Shown here: positions 58,215 to 64,000 of the stretch, one piece after another
Position numbering within the stretch: the stretch's first letter is position 1
How the letters are laid out: each line of letters begins with the position of its first letter
Source of the DNA: Pseudomonadota bacterium
Lineage (GTDB): Bacteria > Pseudomonadota > Gammaproteobacteria > Steroidobacterales > Steroidobacteraceae
Reading direction: 5' to 3'
DNA: 64,000 nt
Assembly: GCA_023423935.1 (NCBI GenBank)
Contig: JAFAEQ010000005.1
Span: forward strand, 32,186 to 96,185
Translations under genes and position numbers: made by a program
The notes under the pieces: model-generated
Databases searched by the model: none
Seen by the model: the letters and a program-made list of their open reading frames with translations, nothing else
What the model was told of the DNA's origin: nothing

Positions 58215-60278
58215 TTACGGACGCAGACCCAGCGCCTCCGCAATGCGTTCCCAGGAGACGAGCTTGAAGTTCTGCCGCTCCGCGGGTGTGATGTTGCGGC
58301 CGTCCTGCACCACGAGCGCACCCTGCGGAAAGAGCGGACCCAGCGGCGCACTGGTCACATCGAGGCCATCGGTTTCCGACACGCCGTCGATGCCGCGCTC
58401 ATCGTTGGCAACGATGGAGAAGAAGCCGATGAAATCGTTATTGCCTTCGAGGCGGTAAACGGCGAAGTTGTCGGCGCCCTGGTTCGAGACGATCAAGTAT
58501 CCGGATCCCTCCTTGCCGCGATAGATCGTCACACCTTCGACATCGGCCTTCAGTCGTCCGGGCTTGGCCGTCGAATCAAGCAGACGACGTGGCGCTGTGT
58601 CGCGCGTTTCCGCTGGGTAGCGCCACAGACCGACATCTTCCTCTGCGATATATAGCGCACCTGTTTCGTCATCGGCCGCACACCCTTCGGCTTGCGAGCC
58701 GACGGTGAACTCACGCACCAGCTGCGCAGTGAGCTTCCCATCGCTGGGCTGGATCTCCCACTGCCGAAATTCACCGGCATCCGGATTGTTGATGAATACG
58801 TAGAGCTTGCCGCTCTTCGCGCTGTGGTACATGCACAGCCCATAGGGATCGCGCATGCCAGTGGGAATGGGCGCGGCGGCTACATCACTCAGCCTCCGCG
58901 TAACCGGATCGACCTCGTACAGCGTGAGCGTTCGTTGATCGCGGTTCGAGCCTGCGACGATGTCGCGCTCTTTGCCGCCGAGCAGCACGTGCTGGCGCAG
59001 ATCGACATTGTTGGTGCGGCCGACAGGGAGCACTTGCACACGCTTGCCGCTCAGATCGTAGACTTCGATGCCGCGTTTCTTCTGGGAACCGATCACCAGG
59101 CTGAGCTGCGGATCGGTGGGATGAACCCAGATGGCCGGATCATCCGCCGCATCTCCATAATCCTCGACGGGCTCCGTCTCGACATCGGGCTGCACGGTGC
59201 GTGCAACGCTCGGCGCCACCTCGCGCGGGTCAAGCGCCGCATGGATCGGCAACTTCAGCGCATTGGCGATCGCATCCCAACGCAGCACATGAATGGCTTC
59301 GGCATTCGATTCGTCCGGCAAAAGGACGATGCCACTTTCGCGCGACCCTGAGGCGAAACCCGCCCACACTGATTCGAACTTCGGATCATCGACATCCGCG
59401 AGTCTGAACTGCCCAACGTGCGTTCCCTTTGGAAGCTCGTAGACATGCACGGCCGCGGCATCTTCGTCCACCGCGAGCAGGTACGTCGCTTCCGCTTCAT
59501 GCCGCAACGCGACCCCCTTCACTTCACCGAGATGTCCGCGGGGTGCAGTGAGATCGAGCAGTTCGCGATCTGCAGGATCTGCTTCGGGCTCGGCCGCGAT
59601 GCGCCAGATACCGACCTTCTCATCTGCGACATACACGTCGCGCTTCGCGTCATCGGCGATACACGGCCCCGCGCCAGCACCGATTGCGAGATTGCGCACG
59701 AGTCGGCCGCGAACCACATCTTCGCGCGTCGACAGTTCCCACTGCTGCAACTGGCCAGGATCGGTCGAGACGAACGCGTAAAGTTTCCCGGTCGTTGGAC
59801 TGTGGTAGAGACACAGTCCCGTGAGCTCTGTCTCCAATCGCAACGGTGCCGCCGTCACTTGTCGCAACTGAAGCGTTGCTGGATCCACCTTGAATGCGCG
59901 CAGCGCCGCCGCGCCGCGATCGTGCACCACCAGCAACGGTATCGGGCCCGAATCGGTATCGAAATCGTATGTGAGAGCAATGGCATCAGCCACGAAGCCA
60001 GGGAAGCTCCCGCGCGCTTGACCATCGAGCGTCATCAAGGTCACACCTGCGGCGCCCGACGCACCCACGACCAGACTGCGGACCGGATCAGTAGGGTGCA
60101 CCCACAGCACTGCACCGAGCGGCGTACCTGGCGCGGGCACCGGCACATCCTGCTCCACCGCGATCGTCGCTGTTGCAGGAGCCCTGTGCTCGACACGATT
60201 CGATACCGCCTCCGAGCCGCAGCCAGCCAGCAGCGCCGTCACGAGCAGCGCGATCAAGCAATTCAGATTCGTGTTCAT
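58215..60278 (-). CDS. Two-domain beta-propeller 3-phytase lipoprotein
   Basis: 687 residues. LIALLVTALLAGC is a lipoprotein signal. Two beta-propeller phytase domains follow: residues ~45-350 (VLWVHPTDPVRSLVVGASGA) and ~370-687 (DDPAIWVHPTDPQLSLVIGS, QAEGCAADDETGALYIAEED, KADVEGVTIY). The C-terminal domain keeps the calcium and phosphate ligands (DDPAIWVHP, DxEG), the N-terminal lacks the leading DDP and is likely incomplete, as in known dual-domain phytases. Releases phosphate from phytate outside the cell. Lies downstream of a TonB receptor on the same strand. Confidence 0.9.
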   Translation of the reverse strand: MNTNLNCLIALLVTALLAGCGSEAVSNRVEHRAPATATIAVEQDVPVPAPGTPLGAVLWVHPTDPVRSLVVGASGAAGVTLMTLDGQARGSFPGFVADAIALTYDFDTDSGPIPLLVVHDRGAAALRAFKVDPATLQLRQVTAAPLRLETELTGLCLYHSPTTGKLYAFVSTDPGQLQQWELSTREDVVRGRLVRNLAIGAGAGPCIADDAKRDVYVADEKVGIWRIAAEPEADPADRELLDLTAPRGHLGEVKGVALRHEAEATYLLAVDEDAAAVHVYELPKGTHVGQFRLADVDDPKFESVWAGFASGSRESGIVLLPDESNAEAIHVLRWDAIANALKLPIHAALDPREVAPSVARTVQPDVETEPVEDYGDAADDPAIWVHPTDPQLSLVIGSQKKRGIEVYDLSGKRVQVLPVGRTNNVDLRQHVLLGGKERDIVAGSNRDQRTLTLYEVDPVTRRLSDVAAAPIPTGMRDPYGLCMYHSAKSGKLYVFINNPDAGEFRQWEIQPSDGKLTAQLVREFTVGSQAEGCAADDETGALYIAEEDVGLWRYPAETRDTAPRRLLDSTAKPGRLKADVEGVTIYRGKEGSGYLIVSNQGADNFAVYRLEGNNDFIGFFSIVANDERGIDGVSETDGLDVTSAPLGPLFPQGALVVQDGRNITPAERQNFKLVSWERIAEALGLRP

Positions 60279-60410
60279 GCAATGTCACTATCAACGCAAA
60301 GCACACGGCCCCAACCGCACTGCTCAGAAATCCCGAGCAGAACCGCGGGATGGCCGCAGCCCATTTCAGTCCGGGGAGCGAATACCAGGAAGTCGGCGAA
60401 TCACCGCGTA

Positions 60411-60430
60411 CCCTAGGCGAGCTCTGATCA
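60411..60430. repeat. Possible MITE family B end relic
   Basis: CCTAGGCGAGCTCTGATCAT resembles the left terminus CTAGGGAAGCTCTGAT of MITE family B. No second end is visible nearby. Confidence 0.3.
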
Positions 60431-60500
60431 TGGCCATGCCGTAGGTTCAGCAGAATTTGTGGCCCGAGATGCAGCGGTGATCCAGCGAATCACGTCCCAA

Positions 60501-62939
60501 TCAAAATGCCCAGCGTGCGACCATCTGATAGGACGGACCTGCGCGCTCGGTTTCGAGCTCGTATTCGTCGTAGTCGCGATGGATCTGGTCGTCCATGTTG
60601 TCGAACTTGTGGAAGAACTCGTCCTTCGAGGCATCCAGCAGGTTGTTGGCGGACAGGCGTACCGAGAAATTCTTGCCGAAGCGCTTTTCGACGAACAGAT
60701 CCAGCTCGTCGCCATAGCGCACCGTCACTTCCTCGGCCAACACGCGACTGAATGCATCGCCTTGCTTGCGATAGGTTGCACCGAAGGACGCGCCGAGGAG
60801 CGGCAGGTCGTGGATGAAGCCGAGGTTGTAGACGCTCTTGGCCTGGTCGTTGAAACGGCGCTCGCCGATAAAGTCCGTGATCTCTGATTTGACCTGCGAA
60901 TAGTTGAGGAACACGCCGGTGTTCGGCAGGCCGACGACGGTCAGCGGCGTCGAAAGATCGAGCTCGACGCCATAGACCTTGCCAGTACCGACGTTCCCAG
61001 AGGTGAACAACCAGCTGTCGGGTTCAAAATCGCCGCCGGCTGCAGCCACCGCGGCTCGCAACGCAGCGTCGGCAGCCGCTTGCGCTTCCTGCTTGGGAGC
61101 GCCCGGGTGTTCGTCCCGGTAGTCATCCATGAAGTCTTCAGCGAAATCTTCATTGCCCAGCTGATCCTCAACGATCTTCGCGAGCGCATCCTGTCCAGCG
61201 ATACCGGTGTTGGTCAGCTCGATCACGTTCTTGATCTTGCGATAGAAGAGATTGACACCGACCACTCCCTGCCTGCCGAGCCGACGCTCATAGCCCAGAT
61301 CGACACCGTCGGCAGTTTCCATCTCGAGCCGCGGATTGCCGATGTAATCGTTGTCGCCGTATTCGCCATCCAGCAGCGCCGGGATCAGCTCGTTGAAGTT
61401 CGGACGCTTCACGCGGCGGGCCAACGAAAGGCTGATACGGTCGGCCTCACTCAGCTCCCATTTGAAGTGAACCGACGGCAACAGCTTCTGGTAGTTCGAA
61501 CTGGCCGCACCGTCGACAGTGCCGTCCTCGACATAGCGGATGCGCGAATCGGTGGTCTCGTAGCGCAGACCCCACTCCCAGCTCAGCTTGCCGGCATCGC
61601 CCGAGAACTGGATGTATGGGTCGAGGCGCTTTTCCTCGATCACACTGGTGATGATGCTGTCGGGCTCGTACACGACCGGATCACCTTCGTTCTTCGCCTC
61701 CCACTCCAATGTCGTGTAAGTGATCTCCCGCTTCTTTTGACGAGCGTCCACGCCAACCTCCATGCGGGCTGCCGTGCCTAGCGAGCGCAGGTGCGCAAAC
61801 TTCAAACCGGTCTCGGCGTCGTTGGCATCGACCGCCTCGGCCTCGGCTTCGGAGCCGTCCCACCTGGCGTCGCCGATACTCCAAAGCTGATCCCAGTTCA
61901 CCGCATCGCTCACGTAAGCATGCGACTCCTCGGTCGAAGCGCTGTCGTCCTGGAAGCGAGCGTGGTCGAGACTGATTTCGGTCTTGCCGCCCAGCATGTC
62001 GAACTTGTACTCGGCGCCAAAGCCCCAGTTCTTCTGGTCGATGGGATTCAGACCTGGCACGCGCGAGTCGATGGTTTCGTCCCCGTCCAGCTCTTCTTCG
62101 AAGGAGACTTCCTTCACGTCGCGATCGGTCTTGACGAAAAAGCCATCGAGCGTGAGACGACCCGTTTCACCAACGCCGACGGTATACGAGAGGTTGGCCG
62201 AATAGTCGCGGCCGTCCTTGACCTCCGTCTGATCTTCCCAGCTGACCTGTTCATCCATCGATGAATCGCTGAAGCGATCGGAACGCTTCACCTTGGCGCG
62301 ATAGCGGTCCTGAACGTTGAGACCCGCAAGGATACGGCCACCCGCAAAGTCGCCGCTGGTCACCGCACCAAGAGTTGGATTCGCTTCTCCGTCGTACCAC
62401 TGGTTCATGCCAGCGCGAACGTAGGTGCCATCGAAGGAGTACGAATCGCGCAGGACGATGTTGATCGCGCCGGCGACAGCATCACCGCTGCGATTGGCGC
62501 TGTTGCTCCGTAAGATTTCGATGCGCTCGACCGTTTCGGCCGGAATGCGGTCCACCCAGAACGAGCGATCGTCACCCGCGCCCGGCACCTTCTTGCCGTT
62601 GATGAGCACTTGCGTGTAGCCACCGCCCAGACCGCGCAACTGCGGAGCGTCGTACTCCATGATGTCCGCTCCGACGAACCCAATGCCGGGCACGCGCTTC
62701 AGCATGTCGCCCACCGTGTTCGGCTCGAATTTCTGGAAGTACTCCAGGTCGTAGCTCAACGCGGGTGCAGTTTCCGTCGTGCGATTGCGATAACGGGTTC
62801 CGTAGACGACGACTTCCTGAACTTCACCTAGCTTGTCCTGGTCACTCGCCGCTTCCTGAGCCACCGCCGTGGCCTGCGACAGCACCGCTGCAACAGTGGC
62901 TGCCACCAGCCGATTCACGCTGCGAACACGCTTCGTCAT
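60501..62939 (-). CDS. TonB-dependent outer-membrane receptor
   Basis: 812 residues from ATG 62939 (GGGGA upstream). Signal peptide (NRLVAATVAAVLSQATAVAQ), TonB-box-like VQEVVVYGTR, plug domain (DMLKRVPGIGFVGADIMEYD, VLINGKKVPGAGDD, IPAETVERIEILRSNSANRS GD), then a 22-strand barrel ending in ...VARWAF with the terminal Phe. No CarboxypepD-like N-terminal extension. With the phytase gene downstream and a Pho-box-like element upstream, it is likely a phytate or phosphate-ester transporter. Confidence 0.9.
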   Translation of the reverse strand: MTKRVRSVNRLVAATVAAVLSQATAVAQEAASDQDKLGEVQEVVVYGTRYRNRTTETAPALSYDLEYFQKFEPNTVGDMLKRVPGIGFVGADIMEYDAPQLRGLGGGYTQVLINGKKVPGAGDDRSFWVDRIPAETVERIEILRSNSANRSGDAVAGAINIVLRDSYSFDGTYVRAGMNQWYDGEANPTLGAVTSGDFAGGRILAGLNVQDRYRAKVKRSDRFSDSSMDEQVSWEDQTEVKDGRDYSANLSYTVGVGETGRLTLDGFFVKTDRDVKEVSFEEELDGDETIDSRVPGLNPIDQKNWGFGAEYKFDMLGGKTEISLDHARFQDDSASTEESHAYVSDAVNWDQLWSIGDARWDGSEAEAEAVDANDAETGLKFAHLRSLGTAARMEVGVDARQKKREITYTTLEWEAKNEGDPVVYEPDSIITSVIEEKRLDPYIQFSGDAGKLSWEWGLRYETTDSRIRYVEDGTVDGAASSNYQKLLPSVHFKWELSEADRISLSLARRVKRPNFNELIPALLDGEYGDNDYIGNPRLEMETADGVDLGYERRLGRQGVVGVNLFYRKIKNVIELTNTGIAGQDALAKIVEDQLGNEDFAEDFMDDYRDEHPGAPKQEAQAAADAALRAAVAAAGGDFEPDSWLFTSGNVGTGKVYGVELDLSTPLTVVGLPNTGVFLNYSQVKSEITDFIGERRFNDQAKSVYNLGFIHDLPLLGASFGATYRKQGDAFSRVLAEEVTVRYGDELDLFVEKRFGKNFSVRLSANNLLDASKDEFFHKFDNMDDQIHRDYDEYELETERAGPSYQMVARWAF

Positions 62940-62991
62940 ACCGATCCCCATGCAGGAATGCATTACAGGGTCGGCAATGTGATGTCGGCAC

Positions 62992-63031
62992 GTGACAGTT
63001 CGATCTCATGGAAATGACGATCGCGTGACAA
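62992..63031 (-). promoter_or_regulatory. Pho-box-like direct repeats
   Basis: Read on the minus strand, TTGTCAC-GCGA-TCGTCAT (63031-63014) follows the PhoB pattern of 7-bp repeats every 11 bp, and CTGTCAC at 62998-62992 lies exactly 22 bp further on. About 55-90 bp before the receptor start. Confidence 0.5.
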
Positions 63032-63493
63032 TGACGCATATGGAAGTGCTGCGGCTCGCAATCATTCGAGTCCTCGGAAAGATGGACAAGCGTTCGACGA
63101 GCGCTTCGCAGAAGCCCACGCTCAATTTACCTGCGTACTATCTGGCACCGTACGCATGCATCTGCTCGATCATGATTGCCGGATCCATCTGTGGACTCCC
63201 AGCTACTGATTGATCGTCGCGGTCCGTATTCGGACGCAGTAGCCGCATGCTCCTACGCGCATAAACTCTGAAAGCTCGTCATTCAGTCGCGGCTGCTCAT
63301 CTCGGAAGCGAGAAGCGAATCGTCGAGTCGGCGATTCACTCGAACAGGCGCAGAAACCTCCGACGCCGATGTGCCCCTTTCACTTCATGGTGCGCGTCAT
63401 CACGCATAGCTATTCGTGTTCCATGTGGAATCATCCGCACCCCCGCGCAATGCGCGATCGATCACCTCGCAATAGCGAGCAGGAGGACATCAT
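63032..63493. other. Intergenic region without a gene
   Basis: 462 bp between the TonB receptor control region and the YidB-like gene. No supported CDS and no notable repeat; short frames lack ribosome binding sites. Confidence 0.5.
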
Positions 63494-63892
63494 ATGGGTA
63501 TTCTCGATAGTGTTAGCGGTGCGTTCGGTGGCTCGAAGGGACACGGCCCTCAAGGCGCACTGGTTCAGCAGGTCGTGTCGTACCTGGGCAAACCCGGCGC
63601 GTTCAACAACCTCACGCAGAGCTTTCAACAGCACGGCTTGGGCAACATCCTGCAATCGTGGATCGGCAAGGGAAACAAACTGCCGATCTCCGGAGATCAG
63701 GTTCGCAAGGTCTTCGGCAATGACACGATCAGCCAAATGGCAAGCAACTCCGGCCTCGGCGAGGAAGAAACCGCGGAGGGCCTCTCCAGCGTTCTGCCTC
63801 AGGTCGTAGACAAGCTGACTCCCGACGGCAAGGTGCCGAGCGGAGGCCAATTGAACAGCTTGCTTTCATCCGCCGGAAAACTGTTCAGTTGA
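63494..63892 (+). CDS. YidB-like (DUF937) protein
   Basis: 132 residues; CAGGAGG before ATG. Pattern of the DUF937/YidB family: MGILDSVSGAFGG, then VVSYLGKPGAFNNLTQSFQQ, GLGNILQSWIGKGNKLPISG and NSGLGEEETAEGLSSVLPQV. No signal peptide. Role unknown. Confidence 0.87.
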   Translation: MGILDSVSGAFGGSKGHGPQGALVQQVVSYLGKPGAFNNLTQSFQQHGLGNILQSWIGKGNKLPISGDQVRKVFGNDTISQMASNSGLGEEETAEGLSSVLPQVVDKLTPDGKVPSGGQLNSLLSSAGKLFS

Positions 63893-63906
63893 GATCGTGG
63901 CTCGAT

Positions 63907-63933
63907 GTGGCTGCAGACAGGCAGCCACGATTT
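63907..63933 (+). terminator. Terminator hairpin
   Basis: GTGGCTGC-AGACAG-GCAGCCAC followed by GATTT, 14 bases after the YidB-like stop codon. A larger alternative stem ATCGTGGCT/AGCCACGAT (63894-63931) is also possible. Confidence 0.65.
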
Positions 63934-64000
63934 CTCGAGCGCACTCAGCATCGACCCTGTGTTTCAGCGGGTCATTGAGAAAGCCGCCCAAACAAATTAA

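Noticed and set aside
1..64000. tRNA, rRNA, phage and conjugation genes
   Set aside because: Looked for tRNA T-loop patterns, rRNA motifs, structural phage or relaxase proteins on both strands; none seen. GTTCGA occurrences belong to the palindromic repeats.

Overview
The window reads as a chromosomal segment of a GC-rich, free-living gammaproteobacterium. Long reading frames with GC-rich third positions, many secreted or lipid-anchored hydrolases, a TonB receptor and numerous short palindromic repeats point to the Steroidobacter/Nevskia/Xanthomonas side of that class. This placement is inferred from gene content and not from a marker gene. No rRNA, tRNA, prophage or CRISPR array is visible.

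Region by region. From 1 to 9.2 kb lie single-gene metabolic units: a GT4 glycosyltransferase, an S41 peptidase, a GST, an NTF2-like protein, a frameshifted metallo-beta-lactamase-fold gene, a secreted alpha/beta hydrolase, a sterol-desaturase-type membrane hydroxylase and a winged-helix/TPR regulator. From 9.5 to 13.8 kb a tight co-directional cluster holds an ATP-grasp ligase, a fold-III PLP decarboxylase and a flippase, interleaved with two very small candidate ORFs. A GH127 glycosidase, a tannase-family esterase, a GMC oxidoreductase and its likely small subunit (divergent) follow to 20.3 kb. From 20.9 to 29.3 kb come a serine hydrolase, a DUF899 protein, a PanB-like enzyme, SRPBCC, DoxX and EthD proteins, a cyanophycin-synthetase-like ATP-grasp protein without a Mur-ligase domain, and a YoaK-type membrane protein.

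From 29.6 to 36.75 kb is a degenerate chromosomal integron. An array of palindromic repeats abuts a truncated, frameshifted integrase gene. A second, different integrase relic sits beside a clear attI-like site, followed by about nine cassettes with recognisable attC sites. Cassettes carry HicAB, an intact antitoxin with a broken ParE-type toxin, a RidA-family protein, small lipoproteins and several proteins I do not recognise. Two copies of a ~148-bp MITE sit exactly in the GTT of two successive attC sites and bracket hicAB. Another ~110-bp MITE with CTAG/CTAA duplications interrupts the array and recurs at 20.6 and 42.0 kb.

From 37 to 64 kb the chromosome is again ordinary: FtsH, a TetR gene with an operator inside its promoter followed by a haloalkane dehalogenase, serine and alpha/beta hydrolases, HxlR with a divergent reductase, a FUSC exporter, an M23 peptidase, an aldehyde dehydrogenase, KatG, a secreted leucyl aminopeptidase, an ArsR gene with a fused double SRPBCC protein, an ECF sigma/anti-sigma operon, and a phytate-scavenging pair (TonB receptor plus two-domain beta-propeller phytase) preceded by a phased Pho-box-like element. 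Convergent gene pairs are mostly separated by strong hairpins that look like bidirectional terminators.
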